Position numbers and translations under genes: made by a program. From CALVZT01 sp964368755 (GTDB taxonomy: Bacteria > Bacillota > Clostridia > Christensenellales > UBA1242): a stretch of DNA of 64,000 nucleotides. The first letter of the stretch is position 1, and each line of letters starts with the position of its first letter. The stretch lies in NCBI GenBank assembly GCA_964368755.1, contig CAYJCR010000003.1, positions 1 through 64,000 of the forward strand, read 5' to 3'. The notes under the pieces are model-generated. The model did no database searches, was not told the DNA's origin, and was given only the letters and a program-made list of their open reading frames with translations. This document shows, in pieces, positions 46,512 to 55,397 of this stretch.

Positions 46512-46850
46512 TTATTCATTGACTTCTGTTACTACAATATCTGAAGTAGTAAGCAAAATATTTTTGATGAAGACATCTCCAACTTTCATGTTTTTACTGA
46601 TTGGGGTCTTGTCTATCTCTTTGAGCACATTCTCAATCTGTTTCTTTGGGATTGGCTTACTAGTCTTGAGAGCAATTGTCTTACCCTTATACTGTTTGAC
46701 TGTTGTTACCATTCTTTCTGGATGAGAAACTTCCTTTTCTCCGTATATCACGCCTCTTGGACAAGAATTACCTTTGACAGTTATCTTGCCACTAGACTTA
46801 GTCACGTCGAGTTCGCATCCGACTGGACACATTATACATACAATCTTCAT
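46512..46850 (-). CDS. DUF1667 protein of the G3P-oxidation cluster
   Basis: 112 aa. DUF1667 pattern: VCIMCPVGCELDV (two Cys), then NSCPRGVIYG with a third Cys, ending in a small beta domain (KNILLTTSDIVVT). Such proteins are usually found after the two flavoproteins of anaerobic glycerol-3-phosphate oxidation and may carry a metal centre or electrons. The ATG overlaps the previous stop by 4 nt. Last gene of the operon. Confidence 0.85.
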   Translation of the reverse strand: MKIVCIMCPVGCELDVTKSSGKITVKGNSCPRGVIYGEKEVSHPERMVTTVKQYKGKTIALKTSKPIPKKQIENVLKEIDKTPISKNMKVGDVFIKNILLTTSDIVVTEVNE

Positions 46851-48079
46851 ACTCTCGCCTCCACAACAACTTTGATATCTCCAGATATTGCACTCTTATC
46901 TACAATGACACTCTCCATCTCTGCTGGAAGTACAATGTTCTTGTCTATCTTACGTATGAGGTTCTTGCCACAATAGACTGCTATTCTGCAATCTCTCACA
47001 ATCTTACTTGCTCTGAACTTGATAGTTACGATACCCTGTCCTTGATATACAACGGCTGGAACAACATATCTGACATTGTCTCCTGTCTCAACTTTGATTG
47101 GAAGTTGTGTGTTAAGTGTGCCTTTGATATAACTCACAGCACCTTTGCCAGCAACTTCACTCTCAAAAGATACATTGTCTACAATATCATGCACGTGGAG
47201 TACATTACCACAAGCAAAGATTCCTTCCTTGCTTGTCTGGCAGTATTCATCAACTACTGCTCCGCCTGTTGTGTTGTTGAACTTGATAAGTTTGCTTACA
47301 ACATCATTCTCTGGACTTAATCCAACAGACAAGAGTATGCAATCGCATTTGACAAGTCTTTTTGTGCTCATGTCGAAGCTAAAATCCGGATTAACTTTGG
47401 CTACATACACTCCTTCGACCCGATCTTGTCCAACTACTTCGACAACTGTTTCACTCAAATACATTGGTATCTTGTAATCGGTGAGACATTGTGCAATATT
47501 TCTTTTGAGCCCAGATGGTGTAGGCATTATCTCATATACGCCAAGGACTTTGGCTCCTTCGTAATGAAGTCTTCTTGCCATAATAAGTCCTATATCTCCA
47601 GAACCTACTATAACAACATTTTTGCCAACCATCTTACCATATATATTGATAAGTTTTTGAGCACACCCCGCTGTGAGAACTCCTGCAGGTCTTGTTCCAC
47701 TTAGAGATATGGCTGCTGCTGGTCGCTCTCTACAACCCATAGCAAGGATTATTGCTTTGGCACAGATTTTGTCTTTGCCTTTGGGACTAATATACTCTAC
47801 AACTTTGTTATCTGTAACATTATCTACTGTTGCGTTGGTTATGACTTCTATCTTATTGTCTTTGACAAGGTTAGCAAATCTTTGTGCATATTCCGGACCA
47901 GTTAACTCTTCTTTGAAGTATTTTAGTCCAAAACCATTGTGTACACATTGGTTGAGTATGCCACCAAGTCTTGCCTCGCGTTCTAGTATGATTACCGAAC
48001 AACCACTTTGTGCAACTTCAAGAGCCGCCGCCATACCAGCAGAGCCTCCACCTATTACTACGACATCAATTGTTCTCAT
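46847..48079 (-). CDS. FAD-dependent NAD(P) oxidoreductase, second G3P-oxidation subunit
   Basis: 410 aa. Two dinucleotide folds: VVVIGGGSAGMAAALEVAQSG (FAD) and VVIVGSGDIGLIMARRL (NADH); CGNVLHVHD is the late FAD-binding block. The C-terminal 100 residues are an extra beta domain. It belongs with GlpA-like/BFD flavoproteins found in operons with glpK and DUF1667 in anaerobes, where it probably carries electrons between FAD and NAD. The ATG at 48079 has better spacing to AGGAG than the ATG 9 nt earlier. It overlaps the previous gene. Confidence 0.85.
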   Translation of the reverse strand: MRTIDVVVIGGGSAGMAAALEVAQSGCSVIILEREARLGGILNQCVHNGFGLKYFKEELTGPEYAQRFANLVKDNKIEVITNATVDNVTDNKVVEYISPKGKDKICAKAIILAMGCRERPAAAISLSGTRPAGVLTAGCAQKLINIYGKMVGKNVVIVGSGDIGLIMARRLHYEGAKVLGVYEIMPTPSGLKRNIAQCLTDYKIPMYLSETVVEVVGQDRVEGVYVAKVNPDFSFDMSTKRLVKCDCILLSVGLSPENDVVSKLIKFNNTTGGAVVDEYCQTSKEGIFACGNVLHVHDIVDNVSFESEVAGKGAVSYIKGTLNTQLPIKVETGDNVRYVVPAVVYQGQGIVTIKFRASKIVRDCRIAVYCGKNLIRKIDKNIVLPAEMESVIVDKSAISGDIKVVVEARV

Positions 48080-49508
48080 ATATCCCATTCTCCTTTATGT
48101 CGCATTGAACCAAAGTCGCTGAGCCTTTCTGTACAACATCTTTCATATCGATCTTGTATGTACTAGCTATGATTGAAGTAAGGACTGGCAAACAAAAACT
48201 TCCTTGACATCTACCCATTGTAGGTCTAAGTCTACGCTTAACTCCCTCAATAGTAAGAGGCTTGATCACTCCACGAAGTACTTCTTCGATCTCGCCTTGA
48301 GAGATAGTCTCACATCTGCACACAATCTTACCATAGTTCTTGTTCTTGGCAATTAGTTCGTTAAGTTTGGTTGTTGGCATCTTGGTTATATTGGTATATG
48401 GCTTGCGCTTGATACAAACTCTCTTCTTAGCAACAACTCCACGCCTAATCAACTCTTTGAGAATATATTCTGCTATCGCTGGAGCGCTTGTAAGTCCTGG
48501 AGAGGCAATGCCTGCAAGCATACAATACCTTGGTTGAGTAAAGCTAAATTGTATAACAAAGTCATCTGTATACTTGACTCTCACACCTGCATAGAACTTA
48601 ATCGCTTTGCGAAAATTGATGTTGTCTATCATCTGAGATGTTGATGACTTGATGAATGCAATGCTTTCACTTGAAACGGAAGTATCGAAGCTGTCCACAT
48701 CAACTGCCGTTGGTCCACATATGATATTGCCACTAGCCGTTGGTGCAACCAATATACCCTTGCCTGCCTTTGTTGGCAATGGGAATATTGCCCTATGTAC
48801 AAGTTCGCCCTCTGTCTTATCAAGAAGAATATACTCGCCTTTGGTATAATGCAAGTCAACAAGTTTTTCTCCCACAAGAGAGTTGATGACATTGACTTCT
48901 GCTCCGGCGCAGTTGATGATATATCGGGTCTTGAATGTCTGCTTGCCATCTGTAATCTCGTACTGACTGTTACCATTCGTTATACTCTGTATTTTGTAAT
49001 TAAGATATAAATCTCCACCGTTGAGGATTGCTTCTTCGCATAGAGCGATAGCGATATTGTATGGGGATACAATACCTGCGCTCTCAGCATACAAGCCATA
49101 TTGAATATTCTTGCTCAAGTTTGGCTCAAGTTTGAGAAGCTTCTTCCTACCCAATATGCTTAGGCCTTTGACTCCGTTGTTCTCTCCTCGTAGTTTCAAT
49201 GCCTTAAGTTGAGATAAGCCCTCTTCGTTCGATACTACTAGGGATCCAGTCTTAATGAACTTCTCCCCTAGTCTTCTTGCCATTGCAGGATATAACTGAT
49301 TGCCTCGCACGTTAAATCGTGCTTTGAGAGTATTCTCTGCACAATCATAGCCAGCGTGTATAAGTCCACTATTGGCTTTGGTTGCACCAAGTGCTACATC
49401 TTCGTATTTCTCTATCAAGGCACAGGAAATGCTGTTGCGTACAAGTTCGCTAAATATAGCGCACCCGACTACACCACCACCTACTATGACACATTCGTAC
49501 TCTTTCAT
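48066..49508 (-). CDS. Glycerol-3-phosphate dehydrogenase-like flavoprotein with BFD domain
   Basis: 480 aa. An N-terminal FAD fold (CVIVGGGVVGCAIFSELVR), the DAO-type block LGATKANSGLIHAGYD, a late LAGIASPGLTSAPAIAEY, then a BFD-like [2Fe-2S] domain with VCRCE, and GRCQGSFC (Cys-Cys pairs). This is the GlpA/GlpO-type enzyme oxidising G3P to dihydroxyacetone phosphate, in the form seen in anaerobes. First gene of a three-gene operon, divergent from glpK. AGGAG precedes the ATG. Confidence 0.88.
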   Translation of the reverse strand: MKEYECVIVGGGVVGCAIFSELVRNSISCALIEKYEDVALGATKANSGLIHAGYDCAENTLKARFNVRGNQLYPAMARRLGEKFIKTGSLVVSNEEGLSQLKALKLRGENNGVKGLSILGRKKLLKLEPNLSKNIQYGLYAESAGIVSPYNIAIALCEEAILNGGDLYLNYKIQSITNGNSQYEITDGKQTFKTRYIINCAGAEVNVINSLVGEKLVDLHYTKGEYILLDKTEGELVHRAIFPLPTKAGKGILVAPTASGNIICGPTAVDVDSFDTSVSSESIAFIKSSTSQMIDNINFRKAIKFYAGVRVKYTDDFVIQFSFTQPRYCMLAGIASPGLTSAPAIAEYILKELIRRGVVAKKRVCIKRKPYTNITKMPTTKLNELIAKNKNYGKIVCRCETISQGEIEEVLRGVIKPLTIEGVKRRLRPTMGRCQGSFCLPVLTSIIASTYKIDMKDVVQKGSATLVQCDIKENGIYENN

Positions 49509-49529
49509 AGGCTCTCCTAATTTAACTTT

Positions 49530-49558
49530 ATTGTATTATTTTGGACTTTTTTTGTCAA
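49530..49558 (-). promoter_or_regulatory. Promoter of the G3P-oxidation operon
   Basis: On the reverse strand: TTGACA (49553-49558), 17 bp, TACAAT (49530-49535), about 22 bp before the ATG. Confidence 0.75.
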
Positions 49559-49700
49559 ACCAATTGTGTTTATATCTTTATATGGGTAGTATCTTTCATT
49601 GTCACAGTAGATATGCAGAAACAAAAATGTGCTTTTTTGCTTTATTTATTGGAATATTAGTGATAATATAATTATAGATAATAATATTTGGGAGAAATGT

Positions 49701-51167
49701 ATGAAGTATATTTTGGCACTTGATGAAGGTACTACATCGGCTAGAGCTTTGGTATACAATGTCGCAACCAACGAGGTTGTTAATGTTGCCAAGTTGCCAT
49801 TTACCCAGCATTTCCCAAAACCAGGTTGGGTCGAACACGATGCCGAAGAGATATGGCAATCGATAAAGAAAGCTATAAATATCGTTATGGACGGCATCAA
49901 TCCACAAGATTTGTTTGGTATTGGTATAACCAACCAGAGAGAGACTGTTGTCGCTTGGGACAAACGTACAGGAATCCCTGCTTGTCCAGCTATAGTATGG
50001 CAATGCCGTAGAACTGCCAAAGAATGTAACGAGCTCAAAGAGTCAAAGATAAGCAAGATAATAAAATTGAAGACAGGGCTATTGCCTGATGCATATTTTT
50101 CTGCAACGAAGATCAAATGGATGCTATCTCATGAACCAAAAGTCCAAGAATTGTTGAAAGACAATAACTTAATGGTTGGAACAATAGACAGTTATCTTAT
50201 ATATAGACTTACTGACTGCAAAGTCCATGTTACAGATGTTACCAATGCTTCTAGAACAATGTTATTCAATATACACGACTTGAACTGGGATCCATTCCTA
50301 CTCAAGTACTTCGGCATACCCGAGAATATCCTTCCAAAAGTGGTCGATAGTAGTGGCATAGTTGGATATACAGATTTCTTTGGCAAACCTATACCTATCG
50401 CAGGTATCGCTGGAGATCAGCAAGCCTCTCTTATAGGACAAGGCTGTATTAACAAAGGCGACACAAAGAACACTTATGGTACAGGTTGCTTTGCCCTTAT
50501 CAATACAGGAAGTTCTATCATATCTTCTCGCAAGCTTGTCACAACTGTTGCCTATAAGATTGGCAAAACTGTTGCATATGCTCTTGAGGGCAGTATATTC
50601 AATGCCGGCAGTGCAATAGATTGGGTATGCAAAGACCTTAGGCTTATACGCAACCCAGATAAGATGAATGCTCTTGCAACCTCTGTCCCTGACAGCAATG
50701 GCGTATACCTGGTACCTGCATTTACTGGACTTGGCTGTCCATACTGGGATATGGAAGCAACTGGTATGATAACTGGCATTACTCGTGGAACAACCATTCC
50801 ACACTTGGCTAGAGCTGTGTTCGAATGTATTGCATACTCATCAAGCGATGTTATCAAGATTATGGAAAAAGATAGTAAGTTAAAGATTGATCACATAAGC
50901 GTTGACGGCGGAGCAAGTAAGAATGATTTCCTTATGCAATTCCAATCTGATATATTGACAAAATCTATCATCACAAGACCTATCGAAAGTAGCTGTATGG
51001 GTGTAATATTCTTAGCAGGACTTGCAACAGGAGCTTATAACAACTTCCAGAAATTACCTACCAAGGTCAAGACTATAGAAGAATATCATCCAAAGATCAA
51101 TTCTAGTGAAGCAAAGCAGAAACTTGTCGGTTGGAACAAAGCTATCAACCAGTGTCTATACAAATAA
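49701..51167 (+). CDS. glpK: Glycerol kinase
   Basis: 488 aa, usual length. FGGY kinase: LALDEGTTSARA (ATP-binding loop), ITNQRET, VTDVTNASRTMLFN, IAGDQQASLIGQG, YGTGCFALINTG and DGGASKND. Phosphorylates glycerol to glycerol 3-phosphate in the cytosol. GGGAG is 6 nt before the ATG at 49701. A TATAAT at 49667-49672 is the likely -10, with no clear -35, suggesting activator control. Divergent from the G3P dehydrogenase operon; co-directional with a lipase 19 nt downstream. Confidence 0.95.
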   Translation: MKYILALDEGTTSARALVYNVATNEVVNVAKLPFTQHFPKPGWVEHDAEEIWQSIKKAINIVMDGINPQDLFGIGITNQRETVVAWDKRTGIPACPAIVWQCRRTAKECNELKESKISKIIKLKTGLLPDAYFSATKIKWMLSHEPKVQELLKDNNLMVGTIDSYLIYRLTDCKVHVTDVTNASRTMLFNIHDLNWDPFLLKYFGIPENILPKVVDSSGIVGYTDFFGKPIPIAGIAGDQQASLIGQGCINKGDTKNTYGTGCFALINTGSSIISSRKLVTTVAYKIGKTVAYALEGSIFNAGSAIDWVCKDLRLIRNPDKMNALATSVPDSNGVYLVPAFTGLGCPYWDMEATGMITGITRGTTIPHLARAVFECIAYSSSDVIKIMEKDSKLKIDHISVDGGASKNDFLMQFQSDILTKSIITRPIESSCMGVIFLAGLATGAYNNFQKLPTKVKTIEEYHPKINSSEAKQKLVGWNKAINQCLYK

Positions 51168-51186
51168 TAATAAAAGGGGTGCTGTT

Positions 51187-52263
51187 ATGAAAAAAAGTAT
51201 TATTAAGTCGTTCGATAATGAGAAAATAACTTGTTATTGTTGGGATGATGTCAAGGAGCCTTTGGGCGTTGTTCAGATAATACACGGCATGGCAGAACAC
51301 GCACTAAGATATGGCGACTTTGCCAAGTTCCTTAATAACAATGGCTACATTGTATTCGCTGATGACCATCGTGCTCATGGTAAGACGGCAGGCTCCCCAG
51401 ACAATGTGGGCAAATACAATCGCGATGGCAATGTGTTCTATGACACAATGAGAGATGAATTGTTCTTTACGGATATGTTAAAGGATAAATACAACCTTCC
51501 TATAGTAATACTTGGGCATAGTTATGGTTCGCTTATAACACAGAAATATATTCAGTATAGTAGCAAACACGCAGGAGTTATTCTTAGTGGCTCTGCGTAT
51601 ATGAAAACTTTTGAGACAAAACTTGCTTACAAGATCGCCAAGATAACAAAAAAACATAAAGGCAACGATGCTCCTGCAAAAATGATAGAGAACTTATCAT
51701 TCAATGCTTATAACAAAAAGTTCAAAGATGGGCTCTGGATATGCTCCAACCCAACTATATGCAAGCAATACATCGATGACCCATACTGTGGTGTGCCATT
51801 CAGTGCCAAATTCTATTGTGACCTTATGGGGACAATGTTGCACATATATAGCAAGCCAAGATTAGAGAAAATTAACAAAGATATCCCAATGCTTCTTGTT
51901 GCTGGCAAGAAAGATCTGTTTGGCAAAAAAGGCAAGTCTGTTATCAAATTGTATAAGACATATGTATATCACGATATACATAATGTCAATATGAAACTAT
52001 ATGACAATATGAGACATGAGATACTCAACGAAGTCAACAACTCAATCGTCTATAATGATATACTTGCTTTTGTCAATCTCGTATGTGGACATTCTACTTG
52101 CGACCTTGTAATCAAAAGCGACAAACGCCTTAAAAAAACCAAACCAACTATGGCTGTTGAGAACATCAAGATGAGAACTGCTCCTGAGAAAAAGACTACC
52201 AAGGCTCCTACTGCTCCCAAAGCCAAAAATCCTGCAAAGAAGTCCATTATCAAAACTAAGTAA
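51187..52263 (+). CDS. Monoglyceride-lipase-like alpha/beta hydrolase with Lys-rich tail
   Basis: 358 aa. IIHGMAEHALRY (oxyanion), ADDHRAHGKT, nucleophile GHSYGS (Ser112), the acid in LLVAGKKDLFG and the His in MRHEILNE match the serine-aminopeptidase-S33/monoacylglycerol-lipase group. It has no signal, so it is cytosolic. The last 45 residues are Lys/Pro/Ala-rich (KAPTAPKAKNPAKK), an unusual tail. AAAAGGGGTG precedes the ATG at 51187. It follows glpK in one operon; it likely frees glycerol from monoglycerides (inference). Confidence 0.82.
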   Translation: MKKSIIKSFDNEKITCYCWDDVKEPLGVVQIIHGMAEHALRYGDFAKFLNNNGYIVFADDHRAHGKTAGSPDNVGKYNRDGNVFYDTMRDELFFTDMLKDKYNLPIVILGHSYGSLITQKYIQYSSKHAGVILSGSAYMKTFETKLAYKIAKITKKHKGNDAPAKMIENLSFNAYNKKFKDGLWICSNPTICKQYIDDPYCGVPFSAKFYCDLMGTMLHIYSKPRLEKINKDIPMLLVAGKKDLFGKKGKSVIKLYKTYVYHDIHNVNMKLYDNMRHEILNEVNNSIVYNDILAFVNLVCGHSTCDLVIKSDKRLKKTKPTMAVENIKMRTAPEKKTTKAPTAPKAKNPAKKSIIKTK

Positions 52264-52295
52264 CAAAAAAACACCTTTATCTAGGTGTTTTTTTT
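52264..52295. terminator. Bidirectional terminator
   Basis: AAACACCT/AGGTGTTT hairpin with a 6-nt loop, A and T runs, between converging genes. Confidence 0.85.
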
Positions 52296-52314
52296 ATTTC
52301 TCTTAATACGCTTA

Positions 52315-53724
52315 TTAGATTGTTGTGATTTTTATCAAATTGGTCATACCCATATCTTTGGCTGGAACGCCTGATGTGATAACAATACTGTCGCCTTTTT
52401 TGACAAGACGCTTGTCTTTGGCTAACTTGATGGCTGTCAAGAACATCTCATCAGTTGTTGCATCTCTATCAGCAAGCACTGGTATAACACCCCAAGACAA
52501 TGCAAGGCTATTATATACTTCCTTGTCATGAGTGACAGCAAGGATATCTGCTTGTGGACGGAATCTTGATATCATACGAGCAGTCCTTCCACTATTGGTA
52601 AAACATACAATGACCTTAGACCCAAGAGATCTTGCTGTAAGACAAGCAGAGTAAGATATTGCATTGAGCAAATCATCTTCGAAATCAAAGCTACTTGCAA
52701 GCCATGCATTGTAATTGATTACATTCTCAGTAGCTACGGCTATCTTAGACATAGTCTGGACAGTCTCTACCGGATACTTGCCCGCCGCAGTCTCTCCTGA
52801 TAACATTGTTGCACTTGTGCCATCATATATAGCATTGGCAACATCTGTTGTCTCTGCTCTTGTTGGTCTTATCTGTTCTGTCATAGATTCCAACATCTCT
52901 GTAGCAGTAATGACCATCTTACCACGAATAATTGTCTCTTTGATAATCTGCTTCTGTACAGCAGGTACGTGTTCGATAAGAATCTCAGTACCCATATCTC
53001 CACGTGCCACCATTATACCATCGCTGGCTTCTATTATAGACTCAATATTCCTAATACCTTCTGCATTCTCAATCTTACTGATAATAAGTTGATTGCCACC
53101 AATAGATTTGAGATACTTCCTTACTAGATTGACTTCGCTGGCTTCACTTACAAATGATATTGCTACCATCTCAGCACCAACATCAACTGCCATTCTCAAA
53201 GCAGCCTTATCGTTATCGTTAAGATATGGCATACGTAGTTTGATACCCGGTACGCACATACTCTTATTATTACTAATCATACCACCGTTGATCGTCTTGC
53301 ATATTATATCAGTATCGGTAACATTCTTGACTTTGAACTCAACAAGGCCATTATTAACAAATATTTTGTCGCCCTTCTTGACATCTTCTATAATCTTCTT
53401 GTACTTGACTGTAACAATCTTGTCTGTTCCGACAACTTGACGAATAGTGAAGGTAAACTCAGAATCTTTTTTGAGCATAACTTTACCTTCGCCAAAAGTT
53501 CCAATTCTAAGCTCAGGGCCACGAGTATCAACCATAACAGCACAAGGTTGTCCCAACTCTTCTCTTGCTTGCTGGACAAGTCTGATAGTCGCCGTGTGAC
53601 TGTCAACTGTTCCGTGACTCATATTGCATCTTGCAACATTCATACCTGATGATATCATGTTCTTGATAGTCTTGAGCGTATCACTTGCAGGGCCTAGGGT
53701 ACATACAATCTTTGTCTTTTTCAT
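52315..53724 (-). CDS. pyk: Pyruvate kinase
   Basis: 469 aa, the core length without the extra C-terminal PEP-utiliser domain of Bacillus-type enzymes. TLGPAS, the substrate-binding NVARCNMSHG, ISKIENAEG (catalytic Lys), MVARGDMG and TATEMLESM (usually ATQMLESM) are present. Converts PEP and ADP to pyruvate and ATP, the last step of glycolysis. GGTGA before the ATG. A single gene. It completes the route from glycerol genes nearby. Confidence 0.93.
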   Translation of the reverse strand: MKKTKIVCTLGPASDTLKTIKNMISSGMNVARCNMSHGTVDSHTATIRLVQQAREELGQPCAVMVDTRGPELRIGTFGEGKVMLKKDSEFTFTIRQVVGTDKIVTVKYKKIIEDVKKGDKIFVNNGLVEFKVKNVTDTDIICKTINGGMISNNKSMCVPGIKLRMPYLNDNDKAALRMAVDVGAEMVAISFVSEASEVNLVRKYLKSIGGNQLIISKIENAEGIRNIESIIEASDGIMVARGDMGTEILIEHVPAVQKQIIKETIIRGKMVITATEMLESMTEQIRPTRAETTDVANAIYDGTSATMLSGETAAGKYPVETVQTMSKIAVATENVINYNAWLASSFDFEDDLLNAISYSACLTARSLGSKVIVCFTNSGRTARMISRFRPQADILAVTHDKEVYNSLALSWGVIPVLADRDATTDEMFLTAIKLAKDKRLVKKGDSIVITSGVPAKDMGMTNLIKITTI

Positions 53725-53849
53725 AATTTCACCTATTATTTTTATTTTTTACAATTACAGTATAATGATTTTTGAGTATTTTTGCTACTCATTTTGGCAA
53801 CTTTCTTGTCTTATCCAAAAAAAGTTTATTACAAAATAGTTGCAAACAT

Positions 53850-53878
53850 TTTACATTTGCCTAAAACCACGATATAAT
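53850..53878 (+). promoter_or_regulatory. Promoter of the TetR/YhhN operon
   Basis: TTTACA (53850-53855), 17 bp, TATAAT (53873-53878). Predicted start near 53885, about 126 nt before the ATG. Confidence 0.75.
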
Positions 53879-53881
53879 CAA

Positions 53882-54000
53882 AGTATTAAGGTAATACTAT
53901 ATCTAATTTGTCGACCATACGGTTGGTACAAGAATAATAACCCTACACGCCAGAGATCTGCGATATGTTGGTAGCCGACCATATGTACCACAATATAAGG
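53882..54000 (+). promoter_or_regulatory. Structured leader with swapped repeat units, upstream of the TetR gene
   Basis: The leader holds two compound units: CGACCATA then TTGGTA (53912-53928), and TTGGTA then CGACCATA (53968-53983). Unit 1 can fold as a 7-bp hairpin with loop AUAC; unit 2 as a 5-bp hairpin with loop UAG. GGUUGG of unit 1 also pairs perfectly with CCGACC of unit 2, and GGUACA (53925-53930) with UGUACC (53984-53989), so alternative folds exist. It could also be a DNA operator for the TetR protein. AAGGAG follows at 53998. Confidence 0.5.
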
Positions 54001-54010
54001 AGAAAGTTAT

Positions 54011-54586
54011 ATGAAAAAAATAAAAATATACAACGAAGTACTTGCTATGCTCAATGAGGGTGCAGATTATCAAGCCATCACATTGTCTTCTATTGCAAGG
54101 CGTTGTGATATGGGCAAAAGTACAATATACGAATATTTCAAAAGCAAAGATGAGATGATCTTCTCTGCTCTTGTATATTATATGAAGAAGATGATCAAGT
54201 ACTTCAGTATTGATTGGGACATGGCAGACACAAGAGAAGCTCTAGGAGTATATATCAAAGCTCTTATCATCACCATGAAGGCAAACAAGTGGATCGTTAT
54301 GCCTTGGTCATTTGACACATACAAAGCATATTTTACAGAAGACAATCAACTTGCAGTTGACAAACTTTTGGCTAGTGGACAAAGCGTAGTTATTGCAGTT
54401 CTCAACTCGTTGGCAAAAAATGATAAGGTACTTACATCTGTTACCGAAGATAATGTTAGATTCGCTTTCTTCGGAGTTGTTGCTACACTTGCAGACAAAG
54501 TTGATAGTGAATTTGATATCACAAGTGACGAATGTGAATTGCTCGTCAGTCATTGCATTACATATATACTCAAAGTTTTGGCATAA
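54011..54586 (+). CDS. TetR-family transcriptional regulator
   Basis: 191 aa. The N-terminal 50 residues form the TetR helix-turn-helix: YNEVLAML, ITLSSIARRCDMGKSTIYEYFKSKDEMIFSALV. The rest is a helical ligand-binding domain. It probably controls itself and the YhhN-like gene 22 nt downstream. The repeat units in its own leader are candidate operators. Ligand unknown. AAGGAG upstream. Confidence 0.85.
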   Translation: MKKIKIYNEVLAMLNEGADYQAITLSSIARRCDMGKSTIYEYFKSKDEMIFSALVYYMKKMIKYFSIDWDMADTREALGVYIKALIITMKANKWIVMPWSFDTYKAYFTEDNQLAVDKLLASGQSVVIAVLNSLAKNDKVLTSVTEDNVRFAFFGVVATLADKVDSEFDITSDECELLVSHCITYILKVLA

Positions 54587-54608
54587 TAATAACTGGAGGC
54601 ATTGATTT

Positions 54609-55322
54609 ATGACTAATTCTGTTCCATTATTCTCTATTTGGTGGCTAGCACTTCCAGTAGCATTTGCAGTTATACTTACAGTACTTTTTATCGTAGTGCA
54701 TAACAAAGTCGGTGGACTTTATTCAATAATATTCAAGACTATTGCAAGCATCGGTTTTGTGAGCATTGGTGTTACTGCTATGTATCTCAACCAATTGTCT
54801 GATTCCTATGTATTACTATTTATATTAGGGGCTGTTCTTGGACTTGGTGGAGATGTTGTTCTTGGACTCCTTGAGATTGACGAGGGTAGGAATAACAAAG
54901 ATTTTGTTATCACAATCGGTTCATTGCTTTTCTTTATAGGGCACGCATTATATTATTGCGTAATGCTATTTATGTTTGGTTTCAGTTTCTATCCACTTAT
55001 ATTCGGAGTCGTTGCTACAGTTGGCATTATGCTCAATACCAAGCTTATGAAACTTAAGATGGGCTCTCTCATATATATCCTTAGTATATACACTTTTGCT
55101 CTCACAACAGTTGTTGCTCAAGCCTTCTATATGATGATAGTATCTAGTTGGTCTCTAGTTTCTATTGCTATGTTTGTGGGATTTGTATTGTTCCTTATAT
55201 CCGATATGATACTTTCTTTCCAATATTTCAAAGAAGGCAGCAGTCCTAGACTAAATATCCCCAACTATATTACTTACTACTGCGCTCAGATAATACTTAT
55301 GATATCTCTTGCCTTGATTTAG
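54609..55322 (+). CDS. YhhN-family membrane protein (lysoplasmalogenase-like)
   Basis: 237 aa with about eight hydrophobic segments. The YhhN family pattern is visible: LGAVLGLGGDVVLGLLEI, then LFFIGHALYYCVMLF, and a late FVLFLISDMILSFQYF. Members hydrolyse the vinyl-ether bond of lysoplasmalogens in the membrane. Plasmalogens are found in anaerobic clostridia, which fits. GGAGG is 9 nt upstream. Second gene of the TetR operon. Confidence 0.8.
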   Translation: MTNSVPLFSIWWLALPVAFAVILTVLFIVVHNKVGGLYSIIFKTIASIGFVSIGVTAMYLNQLSDSYVLLFILGAVLGLGGDVVLGLLEIDEGRNNKDFVITIGSLLFFIGHALYYCVMLFMFGFSFYPLIFGVVATVGIMLNTKLMKLKMGSLIYILSIYTFALTTVVAQAFYMMIVSSWSLVSIAMFVGFVLFLISDMILSFQYFKEGSSPRLNIPNYITYYCAQIILMISLALI

Positions 55323-55360
55323 ATATTTTGTTACGTATCATATAATAATTTTTGTTCAAC

Positions 55361-55397
55361 AAAAAACCACCTTCGTTATTATCGGGTGGCTTTTTTA
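55361..55397. terminator. Bidirectional terminator
   Basis: CCACC/GGTGG hairpin with a long loop, A run on the left and T run on the right, between converging genes. Confidence 0.7.
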
